Of a DNA stretch of 64,000 nucleotides, positions 45,087 through 54,851 are shown in pieces. A program made the translations under genes and the position numbers. Under the pieces are notes generated by a model. The model worked only from the letters and a program-made list of their open reading frames with translations. It made no database searches and was not told the DNA's origin. Location of the stretch: positions 1,178,531-1,242,530 of the forward strand of contig OY829668.1 in NCBI GenBank assembly GCA_963691815.1, given 5' to 3'. Position 1 is the stretch's first letter. Each line of letters opens with the position of its first letter. Source of the stretch: Echiichthys vipera (Eukaryota; Chordata; Actinopteri; Perciformes; Trachinidae).

Positions 45087-46445
45087 ACAGTCTCCTGTCA
45101 GGAGCTAGATTTTCTTACGTCAGGAAACAGAGTTGATAAGAGGCTCTGTGAACACTTTAATGACCAGTTACTGTGGATTTCCTGCTAAAAAATGAGCTTC
45201 TCGCCCAGGGTTAGCGTCACGTGCTGGTGCGCTGCATCTGAAGTGTTTGCAGACACAAAACAAAGACGTCGCACATAAAAGCAACATGCCTTTTTTGTTA
45301 TAAAGGGGGGGGTCAGCTGCGGTAGAGCCCGCCTGAAGGCCTCACACATGAGGCCTCTCTCTGCTCGTCCCCTCTGTCCCCTGGGGTCCCACTGTCCCCC
45401 CAAACCTCACCAGCCCGTTGTCTGATCTGGAGCCGGTGATGTGCTTCATGTGGGGTGTGGTGCACTTTGACCAGACGGTGGCAGCATAACAACAAACTTT
45501 ACAGTTCACTGAAGCTTTTGAACCGTTGAGTCTCAGCTCATTCTGGGTCAGACGAAGCTAGGAAGGAATAACAATAATCATAATAATAATAATAATGATA
45601 TATGAAGTGTTGCTTTGTACGTGAACGAACAGTGTAAGTTCAGAACAGACTGAGTTTTGCAGACGAGAACACAGAAACAGGTAAACACACGTACGGTCCC
45701 TCTTTACTTCCTGTGTCCCTGACGTCCCGTCCTGTCACAACTCTACGCTCACTCGTAAATGGCAACAGAGTCTTAAAACCTGAATCCAATTACTCGGGGC
45801 AAAGCCAGCGGCGTGGGCTCGGCTTTGCACGGTGGTTGGAGTCAACAGGAGGGGGGGTTTCAACAACCTGCTGCTGCTGAGCGATCGCCTGATCCAAGCA
45901 CCTTTAAGGAGCTCAAAGGCACCGCTCCTACTGAGACACTGTCTCTGAGAGGTCGCTCAGGCCCCCTCACAGCTGCTGCAGTCCGGGTGTCCTCCCCCGT
46001 GTGCAGGGCGGAGTGGTACGGTCCGTGTTGCCTAGGTGAGTGGACGCTGCTTAATGGGATAGGCCGTATCAGCAGAGCTCATTGTTTCCAGGGGCTTTGG
46101 CTGCTCCAGCAGGCGCAGGGTGGGTGCTACGCTCCGCTCTCCTCCCCTCTCTCTCTCTCTCTCTCTCTCTGGACACGGAGATAAAGAAGGTTTCCACTCC
46201 CAGGTACTTCCACTTCACCTCCACCTCTGTCTCTTTCCTTTCATCGGCTCTGATTGAATCACGGAGCGGGGGCTCAGATCAGGGTGCAGGGGGTTTCTAC
46301 TGGGACCAGGTGACGCTCTATGGTGGATTTACCTGCAGGGGACGTTTGTGCAGGTAAACTCAAGCTTTGCATGCGTCTGACTGAGTCTTCAGATGCTCAG
46401 TGTCCATTTACAAGTGTGTGTTTAAATCAGTAAACTTGCTGTTCC
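45087..46445. other. Unique stretch
   Basis: AATAAT run at 45570-45600 and CT run at 46140-46170. No exon supported. Confidence 0.4.
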
Positions 46446-46446
46446 T

Positions 46447-46448
<2 letters not shown>

Positions 46449-46480
<32 letters not shown>

Positions 46481-46503
46481 GACACACACACACACACACA
46501 CAC
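46449..46503. repeat. CA microsatellite
   Basis: Two CA runs split by GGAGA. Confidence 0.95.
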
Positions 46504-47239
46504 AGAGGCAAAAACAGCTAACTGCAGGTATTAAGCCTCTTCAGAGGAAGAACAGTGCTCTGTAATGTCAGTGTTTGTGGCTTCATACTGTGTTTGCACC
46601 AGATTTCACCAGGTTTGGGAGCATTGTCGCTGTTTTAGAGCTCGCCACTGCAACAGAAACACCCGTGGACCTGACGTTTATGCAGGAAAAGTTCTGATTT
46701 CCAACAGTCGTCTCTCACTAACCTGTCGCTCCTACATAATGCCTGTTATCCCTGACACAGAGCGTCCAGCCCTCAGCCACCAGGGTGATTCAATCATGTC
46801 TGTCGTGTTATCATGAACTGTGTGTTAACAGCTGAGTCATGTGGGAACAAAGGTACGAGAGCCAAACGTCCCTGAAAGCTTTGAAGTGACTTTTCCTTTA
46901 GTTGGCTGACACATCTGGAGCTCTGCAGCGTCGCTGGGACAGAGGAGCAGCTGAAACGTGTCTCTTTGAGCGTGTGACGGGTGTTTTAAACAGCAGAGTG
47001 TGTGTGTGAGTGTGTTATTGTGTTTATATCAGTGTATCCTGTGAGGACGCAGATGCTCCAGCGGTTCAGAGGTGGTTCTTTACTCTCCGCTCCGGTGTAT
47101 TTTCACTCTCCCCCTCTGTTGGGGTTTGTTGCCGGTGCAGGCGGCGACGCTCTGATAAGCCCGGCTGTGATGACGCCGGCACTTTCTATTGTGTCATTGT
47201 CGCGTTCAGAGCTCAGCGGGGCCACAACGGCCCACGGGG

Positions 47240-47985
47240 CGCGGCTGCTCTTCTTCTTCTGCTGCTGCTGAAGAGGAGGAGGAGGAGGTAGAAGAAGCTG
47301 CAGGAGAAGAAGAGCAGCAGCTGCAGAAGAAGGAGGAGGTAGAAGAAGCTGCAGGAGAAGGAGAGGAAGAAGAGGAGAAGAAGCTGAAGAGGAAGAGGAA
47401 GAAGAGCAGCAGCGTCTCCTCTGCTTCTTCTTCCTCTTGTCCTCCTCTTCTTCTTCTTCTCATGTCTTCTTCCTCTTCTTCCTCTTGTCTTCTTCTTCCT
47501 CCTCCTCTTCTTCCTCTTGTCCTTTTGTCTTCTTCTTCCTCTTCTTCTTTCTTCTTCCTCTTCCTCTTGTCTTCCTCCTCTTCTTCCTTTTGTCCTCCTC
47601 CTTCTTCCTCTTGTCCTCCTCCTCCTCTTCTTCCTCTTGTCGTCCTCCTCCTCCTCTTCTTCCTCTTGTCGTCCTCCTCCTCCTCTTCTTCCTCTTGTCG
47701 TCCTCTTCTACCTCTTGTCCTCCTCCTCTTCTGCCTCCCTCTCCTTCTTCTTCCTCTCGTCCTCCTCCTCCTCTTCTTCCTCTTGTCCTCCTCCTCTTCT
47801 TCCTCTTGTCCTCCTCTTCTTCATCTTGTCCTCCTCCTCTTCTTCGTCTTGTACTCCTCCTCCTCCTCTTCTTTGTCTTTTTCCTCCTCCTCTTCCTCTT
47901 GTCCTTCTTCTTCTTCTTCCTCCTCTCGTCCTCCTCTTCTTCCTCTCGTCCTCCTGCAGAAGAAGAAGAGAAGCAGCAGCTCTTC
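47240..47985. repeat. Purine tract switching to pyrimidine tract
   Basis: 47268-47410 is almost pure purine (GAGGAAGAAG words with CTGCAG breaks), 47410-47955 almost pure pyrimidine (CTTCTTCCTCTTGTCCTCCT words, about 12-24 bp period), then purine again at 47955-47975. The long Ser/Leu/Pro or Glu/Arg open frames across it are composition artefacts. Confidence 0.9.
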
Positions 47986-48177
47986 TTCCTCTGCAGTGCT
48001 GCACTCTTGTATGTTGTAATATCTATATTTTCATAAAGGTGAGAAACTGTAATTGAAATGAAATAACTCTGATTTCATCACATTGATCCAGAAATCCTTT
48101 AAAGTGAGTCGTGCTCATTGATCTTTAACATCAGTCCAAAGACGCGTCCTTAACCCCCGACCCCGTGACACCTCAGA

Positions 48178-48288
48178 AGTGCAGCCGCTCAGGTGGTGGG
48201 TCTGAAAGAGTTAAACGCCTTTTATTCTTCAGCTGTTCCACTAAAATAAAGCTTTTACCTGTTTCAGACCCACCTGAGCGGCTGCACT
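48178..48288. mobile_element. Small MITE with 27 bp inverted ends
   Basis: AGTGCAGCCGCTCAGGTGG.. at the left and ..CCACCTGAGCGGCTGCACT at the right are reverse complements apart from a 3 bp gap (GGTGGTGGG against GGTGGG). 111 bp in all. Confidence 0.75.
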
Positions 48289-49195
48289 GTGTCTTTCTGA
48301 TCTGTTCCCTTTCCTTTGCTCTGACCTCTCACCATCGCTGCTCCTCTCCCAAAGTCAGAAGCTGTGACGTGAGACTATCTGCCTCCTGTTGTGTTTTGCA
48401 CGGAGGGGCGAGAGGGGGGGGACGCTGAGCCTGCACGCTGCACGCTCTCTTGTGTTTGACACAGTACGGAGCTGCAGCATCTCCTCCCTGTGGAGGAGTC
48501 ACTTCACGGTGCAGTGGTCTCTCAGTATCGGCCTCCCTCCTCCCCCTCGGCCTCACGTCGGCTGGTATCTCTCAAAAACAGACGCCAAACATTCCTGTCT
48601 GCGCTACAGTTCCCGACAAAGACGCTGAAACACAGGCGTGTGAAATAGAGCGGTGACGGGGATGCACCGGCTCACGGAGAGATCAGATACCAGGGCGACA
48701 CCAGGGCGAGACCAGGGCGACACCAGGGTCGGTGTCAGAGGTTCAAAGTGTGTTGGAGCCACGTTTAAAACGTCACAAAGACAAAAAAAGGTCCTTTTTC
48801 CCTGTCAGGTTCATGCAGACTAAGGCCCAGGCTGAGGACTCCCCTTCTATAGGATGTTTAAAAGTGACTTGATTAGTCAGTTTGCACGCTCTCGTTCTCT
48901 CTGTCGCTGCTTTATTCCGCGGCTCCTGAACAGCGGGGTCAGTTTCTGGCAGCAGAAAGGCTCGAGTTACAGTTTTGACCTGACTCTTTTATCTCTGCCG
49001 CTTCGTGACAAACTGTGAGCTGTTGTCGTGTTCACGGCCCGTTGGTTTTACTTTCCCCGTGCAGGGGTAAATACTAGATTACAGCAGCAAGGCAAGGACG
49101 CCGGCAGGACAATAACTCCTCCCCCTTCGCCTCAAATCCCCCTTTATAATCCCCGAGGAAATCTCCTCCGCAGCACAAGGTGGAGGGTGTTTGTT
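48289..49195. other. Unique stretch
   Basis: A short GGGCGACACCA/GGGCGAGACCA triplet near 48690-48730. No exon supported. Confidence 0.4.
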
Positions 49196-49203
49196 TCCAT
49201 ACT

Positions 49204-49260
49204 GGGAGGAGAGAGGAGGAGGAGGAGGAGGAGGAGGAGGAGGAGGAGGAGGAGGGAGGG
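49204..49260. repeat. GGA trinucleotide repeat
   Basis: About 18 GGA/GAG units. Confidence 0.96.
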
Positions 49261-49756
49261 CGGCCATTCCCAGATTCCTCAGAGCGTCCTCTCTGTCAGA
49301 CTGTGGAGTTGTGGTGTCAGAAGTGCCTTTTTTTAATGTCCTGGAGTCTTTCTGAAGGCGTCGTCTGTGCAGAAGTGCAGGGCCGGAGCACAAAGACGAC
49401 GTGCACACACACAACAGTCACAACCAGTCCAGGTAACTGGTGAGTTTTCATGTTTTCTTGTCATGTTTTTGCTCCATTTCCCTCATTTCACTCAGAGACG
49501 CCTCTGGTTTACATGTCCTGATCACGCCCTCGATCATAGTAAACGCTTTAAACCTCCAGTCTGACGTTTTTCGGACTGCAGGAACATGTTACTTCATCTG
49601 AGACGTTTGCAGTTTGCACACAACGTGACTTTTTAGCAGCCACCTCCGGTTTAATTGCTAAGTTTCAAAGTCAAGTTCATCAACGCTTGTCTTGATTGAT
49701 GCATCGATGCATCATTCAGTCTGAGAAACGTCCAGAACAAGTTTCCCAAACTCAAA

Positions 49757-50020
49757 GGGCGGCTGTGGCTCGGTGGCAGAGTGGGTCGTCCTCCACTAGA
49801 GAGATTGGTGGCACGTGTCGAAGTGTTCTTGGGCGAGACACTGAACCCTGAATTGCTCCCCGTGCTGCACATAGGTGTGTAAATGTGGTGTGAATGGTTA
49901 CATTAGATGGTCTGTAGACGTCCACTGCCATCAGTGTGAATGTGACAAACACTGTGAAAGCACCTTGAGTCGTCAGAAGACTAGAGAGACGCTTTATAAG
50001 TACAAGTCCATTTACCAAAG
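49757..50020 (+). mobile_element. tRNA-derived SINE
   Basis: Head GGCGGCTGTGGCTCGGTGGC carries an A-box-like TGGCTCGGTGG; the B box is degraded. The body has GAAGTGTTCTTGGGCGAGAC and the tail has GACTAGAGAGACGCTTTATA followed by AGTCCATTTACC. Same family as the reverse copy at 35712-35872. Confidence 0.82.
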
Positions 50021-50088
50021 TGAGGACTCTGAACGTCTAGTTTGGACAGCGAGCAGAGACGTTGTGTGGATGGAGTGATTGTTTACGT

Positions 50089-50278
50089 CAGGGGTGTCAA
50101 ACTGATCCAGTAAAGAGTCGCTGTGGCTGCAGGTTTTCATCCCAACCAAGCAAGAACACACCTAACTGAGTCATGCAATCACCTGTACTGTCTTCACACA
50201 GTCGGTTTGTTGGATCAGAAATGGAAATGAAACCCTGCAGCCACAGCAGCTCTTTACTGGAACCACCTGAGACCCCTG
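50089..50278. mobile_element. hAT MITE, 190 bp
   Basis: Begins CAGGGGTGTCAAACTGATCC and ends GACCCCTG, with long inverted arms (GCTGTGGCTGCAGGTTTTCA against TGAAACCCTGCAGCCACAGC). Flanks GTTTACGT and GTTACGTA resemble a decayed 8 bp duplication. Same family as 52345-52549. Confidence 0.8.
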
Positions 50279-50286
50279 GTTACGTA

Positions 50287-51460
50287 CAGCTGGAGATGCT
50301 GTAGATGCAGCTTCTGCAGATGTTACAGTCACTTGTGCTTCTTCTCATTCCTCCACTGGAGGTCCAAACTCTTATTTCTTTAGTCTCTGATGTATTGTCT
50401 TGGTTTAATTTGTTGTCTTTGGTCTCGTTAAAGCAACAACAGCAACACTTGCACGCAAACATCCTCAGGGCAAAGAGCAGGACAGCAGTGGCAACAACAA
50501 TAAAGACGCATCAACGGGACGCGGTGTTCAGGGCTCTGATGGCATCAGAGATGAAGGGATCTTGTGTCCTTGTGTCGTCTACCAGAGGGAAGAAGTTCAG
50601 ACTCCCTGTTGAGTGGTTGAGAGCGAGCGTTTGCTGTTTTGGCAGCTTCTTCCTCAGCACTTGGTGCACGATGAGTCGGTGTTGTCGCTGGTTCAGACGC
50701 TCCGGGAGAAGAAGAGAGTCTTTGGTGCGATGAGATCAGCGACTCTTCTTCAGGACTGTGAGTGCTGAAGACGCTGGATCTGAGACACGTCGTCTTTTCT
50801 TGCTGCACTTCTTCATCTTTGTCACGTCCTCTCGGTGACGGGTGAAGCAGGTCGGCCGTGTCTCGGCCTCGGTTCGGGGAGAGCGGTGGGATATCGGTGA
50901 CAGAGCAGCTGTGTGTCCGCGGACAAAAGACGCTCAGAGCTTTGGAAAAAAGTGGCATTTGCATTTTCATTGTGCAGGAGTTTGTTTGGACTTCGTGCGT
51001 CACGTCGAGCAGAGGGAGGGAAGCAACAGTTTGGGATGAAAGACCCATTTAGAGATTAGACATGCTTCATTTTACACATGTGATTGTGGATAAAGTAAAT
51101 AGAAATGTAGATTATATATGTTTTTATTTCACTTTTATCGCGCTGTTGAAAACCAGTGAACACGGTTCTTTACGTTCTGTTCATTTTGCACCAAATTTCT
51201 TACTGAAATGATAAAATACTTTAGTTTTTATCAGTAAATTAAAAGTCTTTAATCACACAGAAGGACGTAAAAACTGGCCTTATGTGGTTATTTCATAGAC
51301 TCTTTATGTAACTGCAGGAAAACACGCTGTTCCCTTCCACTTTCACCGCTAATTTAATTTGCTCTTTACTTCTTTTGACGTTGTGTTTAAAGACAAATCA
51401 TCACAGGTACCAAATATCTGCTCTGTCCCTTCAGGGATTTACACGACAAACCAGTGTCAG
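50287..51460. other. Unique stretch
   Basis: No exon supported on either strand. Short frames show no recognisable domain. Confidence 0.4.
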
Positions 51461-51738
51461 TTCATAATAACAATAATAATAATAACTTGGACTTATATGG
51501 CGTCTTTCATGGTACCCAAGGTCGCTTAACAAATGAGGGGTTGGGGGTCAAAGGACTTGGTGCAAAGAAATGTTTTGAGGTGCTTCTTGAACGTAAGCAG
51601 GGACGGGGCGGAGCGGACATGGAGCGGTGTGGGAGCGTTGACAGAGAAAGCCCCGTCCCCAAAAGTCCGCAACCTGGTGCAGGGGGGACTGGGGGGGTCA
51701 GCAGGTCCCTGTCAGAGGACCGCAGGGAGTGTGACTGA

Positions 51739-52258
51739 GGGCGCACTCACACTGTCCTTCCACACCGCGACCCGTGCTTTAGGGTCCTTGTCCCCCCCTC
51801 CAGGCCCGTTTGTACTCACACTACCTGGGCCTCGCGCAAATGTCACGCCGTAACACGTCACATGCATTGATGCGTGTGTGTGGCTTTGTTTCCAGATCTT
51901 TCCGTAGACCTCGGAGTTTTCGTGCGTCTTGTCGACTGTTTTTGAATCTTTTCATCGACCAAATCTGCAGTAAACACTCCACCTCCGCATCACACCAACG
52001 TGAACCTTTCACCGCCATTGTTTGAAATGTCCGCGCATGGTCCCTCCTTCTTTTTTCTATGTCCCAACAGGCGCACAGGAAATGACCTCAGAACCGCCGT
52101 AGGCCTCGTGCTCGTACAGCTAAAGCCCACCTTTGCCGTCCACGGCCCGCTGTCCGCAGTTATGCGCGGAGCGGGTGCACTCACACTGCTTAAAGGTACT
52201 AGGCTTTAGCTGAAAAACTGGTTTTGGCCCAGGCCAGAAGGACAGTGTGAGTGCGCCC
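51739..52258 (-). mobile_element. Harbinger-like non-autonomous element, copy 1
   Basis: Inverted ends GGGCGCACTCACACTGTCCTTC / GAAGGACAGTGTGAGTGCGCCC flanked by a 3 bp duplication TGA (51736-51738, 52259-52261). The minus strand opens a 65-residue frame at 52018-51821 starting MAVKGSRWCDAEVECLLQIW, resembling the Myb/SANT-like DNA-binding protein of PIF/Harbinger elements. Superfamily is inferred from the 3 bp duplication plus this motif. Confidence 0.65.
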
Positions 52259-52344
52259 TGAGTGTAGTTGTGGAGGAGATCTGTGAGGTGTTGTGGTGAG
52301 AGTCCCTGGAGAGATTTGTAGGTGAGCAGGAGGATCTTGTAGGC

Positions 52345-52549
52345 CAGGGGGGGTCACAGTGATCCTGTAAAGAGTCGCTGTGGCTGCAGGTTTTCACTCC
52401 AACCAAGCAAGAACACACCTGACTCGACTCATTCAATCACCTGAACTGTCTTCACACAGGTGATTTGTTGGACCAGGTGTGTTTTTGCATGGTTGGAATG
52501 AAAACCTGCAGCCACAGCGACTCTTTACTGGATCAGTTTCACACCCCTG
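52345..52549. mobile_element. hAT MITE, 205 bp, perfect 8 bp duplication
   Basis: CAGGGG..CCCCTG with long inverted arms, flanked on both sides by TTGTAGGC (52337-52344 and 52550-52557). Confidence 0.92.
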
Positions 52550-52625
52550 TTGTAGGCGAAGCGTGACTTGACCGGCACCAGTGGAGCTGTTGGAGACTGG
52601 GACAGAGTTAAGGACTCAGAGGCAG

Positions 52626-53030
52626 GTGAAGTGTTGCGTTAGGCGCCGCGCCTCCTTTATCCCTCTGCGGTGTGAGACGGTCAGAGTCCTGTCAGACGGC
52701 TCGTAGACGCCCCGGCTGAAGAGAAGGTAACCCTCCCCATTCCTTCACTGAAAGAATGCAGCCTCTCCCATCGTGAGCAGGCGGGGTCAACGTTTCAGTC
52801 CAAGCAGCTGAAGTCTCATCCAACTGAGAGATTTCACGTCCGTTGGTCATTTGACATTTGAACATGAATTCAGAAACATGGTTTGTCCCAGGGTGCAGAT
52901 CCAATGTCAGGATTAGTGGGGGGGGGGGCCTTACCATGCCTCCATAAACTACATAGAGGCTCACTGTGTCATTCAAAAAGTGCTGCACAGGGATTCATTT
53001 CCTGTTTTTACCTTTCTTGTTTATTTGTCC
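52626..53030. other. Unique stretch
   Basis: A G run at 52918-52928. Nothing else supported. Confidence 0.4.
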
Positions 53031-53033
53031 TAA

Positions 53034-53605
53034 GGGCGCCCTCCCACTGTTCCTCCGTCCCGTGCCCCGTGCTTTAGGGTCCTTGTCCCCCCTCCAGGCC
53101 CGTTTGTACTCACACTACCTGGGCCTCGGAGAATGCTTCTTGCTGCCTATACGTCATCACGCCGTAACACGTCACACGCATTGATGACGTCATGGCGATG
53201 CGTGGCTTTGTTTCCAGATCTTTCCGTAGACCTCAGAGTTTTTGTTCGTCTTGTCGACTGTTTTTGAATCTTTTCATCGACCAAATCTGCAGTAAACACT
53301 CCACCTCCGCATCACACCAACGTGAACCTTTCACCGCCATTGTTTGAAATGTCCGCGCATGGTCCCTCCTTCTTTTTTCTACGTCCCAACAGGCGCACAG
53401 GAAATGACCTCAGAACCGCCGTAGGCCTCGTGCTCGTACACGTGCAAACGTGCTTAACTAAAGTCCACCTCTCCCAAACGGGCCGTGGACGGCAAGCGTG
53501 CCGCTCCTAGACGTGGTACGGTTGCACTCACACTGGTCAAAGGAACCAGACTTTAGCCGTGAAGCGTGCTGGGGCACGGGACGGAGGCACAGTGGGAGGG
53601 CGCCC
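53034..53605 (-). mobile_element. Harbinger-like non-autonomous element, copy 2 (most complete)
   Basis: Inverted ends GGGCGCCCTCCCACTG / CAGTGGGAGGGCGCCC, extending to about 32 bp with CCTCCGTCCCGTGCCCC, flanked by CTAA on each side. The minus-strand Myb-like frame is present, but an arginine codon is changed to TGA after about 34 residues. Same family as 62865-63440 and more distantly 51739-52258. Confidence 0.75.
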
Positions 53606-53613
53606 CTAAACAG

Positions 53614-54290
53614 CCAATAGAGTATCACTGTGTACTTGGCTCTTAAATTAGTGAATCATCATTTTAAGGGTCATGTTAAGTCTCCTCAGCCCCAGTTCTT
53701 CTCACCATCTCCCTTTTCTCCCGGTGTACGTGACGACTTAACGCATGATTCATTGGTACGGATGAATATGAAACTCTGTACGAAACTACCGTTCAGAGAT
53801 TTAGTCATAAATAAATTTGTCGAACATGTGGAGTTTGCATGTTGTCCCCGTGTCTGCGTGGGTTTTCTCCGGGTTCTCCGGTTTCCTCCCACAGTCCAAA
53901 GACGTGCAGGTGTTCGGTTCATTGATGACTCTAAATCACCCGTAGGTGTGAATGGTTGTCTATCTCTGTTCGTCTCTATGTGTCCTGTGATGGACTGGCG
54001 TCCTGTCCAGGGTGGACCCCGCCTCACGCCCGATGTCAGCTGGGATCGGCTCCTGCCCCCAGCGACCCCGACAGGGACAAGAGGCTGAAGATGAATGAAT
54101 GATTTTTTCCACCATTTCAATGCTTTATTGGCTGTTTAGGACGAATAAACAAGAGAGTATCACTGTTTACTCGGCTCTTATATTAGTGAATCAGCATTTT
54201 AAGGGTCAGTCTTCTCACCATCGCCCTTCTCTCCCGGTGTCAGGACGACTTTACGCACGATTCATTGGTATGGATGAATACGAAAAGTAC
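53614..54290. repeat. Direct repeats of about 150 bp flanking a LINE tail
   Basis: AGAGTATCACTGTGTACTTG..TTAGTGAATCATCATTTTAA (53620-53780) recurs at 54152-54290 with small changes, both continuing to CTCCCGGTGT and GATTCATTGGTA. The L2-like tail sits between them. Confidence 0.8.
53830..54092 (+). mobile_element. L2-like LINE/SINE 3' tail, longer copy
   Basis: GTGGAGTTTGCATGTTGTCC, GTGTCTGCGTGGGTTTTCTC, CCACAGTCCAAAGACGTGCA, GATGGACTGGCGTCCTGTCC and a GATGAATGAATG tail: a standard fish non-LTR 3' region. Shares the last 150 bp with 14905-15067. Confidence 0.85.
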
Positions 54291-54756
54291 CCGTACCCAT
54301 TCATGTTTTGCAGAAATTGGTTCGTCCTTGTAAGATCGTTTCTTTCTAACCAGTGAAAACTTCTTTTCAGTGTGAAACTTTCAAAATTGAAGCGTTAAAT
54401 CCTGGAGGAATGGGGCGTTCTGGTGGTTTCAGGGGGCAAACACTCATTTTTCTGAAAGCTGAGCTCGGTCTGGGCCATATGGCTGTGACAGACCTGTCTC
54501 CCTCTCCTGTTCTGAGAGCCCTTCACAATAAGAGCAGGGCCCCGCCTGCCTGCCTGCTTCAACACCCTTCTTTGAGTAACTCTGCTCCATGATTGGTCCA
54601 AACGGTGCCTCCATAACGACCATGCTCTCGAGCTCGCCGTATGTTTCCTAGATTGCATTTGAAAGTGTCTTCTTCTGTCTTGTCGTCCCTTTTGTTAACC
54701 TTTGATGCTGACACGTCTTCCTCTCCTTCCCTCACTCGCCGCCCATAACAGCTAAA

Positions 54757-54851
54757 ATGGTTGATGTTGCATCGCCGTGCACGATGCCGTCAGACACCGA
54801 GGTTCATGTGGCGAGGAGCTTCCTCACCAAGATTTTGCGGAGCTCCATGAG
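54757..54851 (+). CDS. shroom2: shroom2 alternative first coding exon
   Basis: ATG at 54757 opens MVDVASPCTMPSDTEVHVAR, then SFLTKILRSSM plus two bases of Arg, donor ATGAG|GTACCG, phase 2. It replaces the PDZ half used in canonical Shroom starts. Upstream TCCTTCCCTCACTCGCCGCC precedes it. Confidence 0.75.

Larger units (their letters stand above)
51465..52625 (-). mobile_element. Non-LTR retroelement fragment, interrupted twice
   Basis: Minus-strand element whose 3' end is the AATAAT run near 51465-51486 next to ACTTGGACTTATATGGCGTC. The body includes GGGAGCGTTGACAGAGAAAG, AGGACCGCAGGGAGTGTGAC and GAGAGATTTGTAGGTGAGCA, typical of a common fish repeat. It was split by a Harbinger-like element (51739-52258) and by a hAT MITE (52345-52549), so it is the oldest of three layers. 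Confidence 0.65.

Noticed and set aside
45813..46184. 123-codon frame as an exon
   Set aside because: No recognisable domain, no matching splice phase with shroom2, and low-complexity LS-rich end.
47189..48056. Ser/Leu/Pro-rich frames of 180-276 codons
   Set aside because: Translation of the purine/pyrimidine simple repeat, with frames open in several registers.
49757..49830. tRNA gene
   Set aside because: The head is tRNA-like, but the B box is degraded and the body and tail match a SINE with a second copy at 35712-35872.
50305..50733. 142-codon frame as the second PDZ exon of shroom2
   Set aside because: No PDZ motif (no GDE..V..I.G or LVKG word) and no flanking splice sites in phase.
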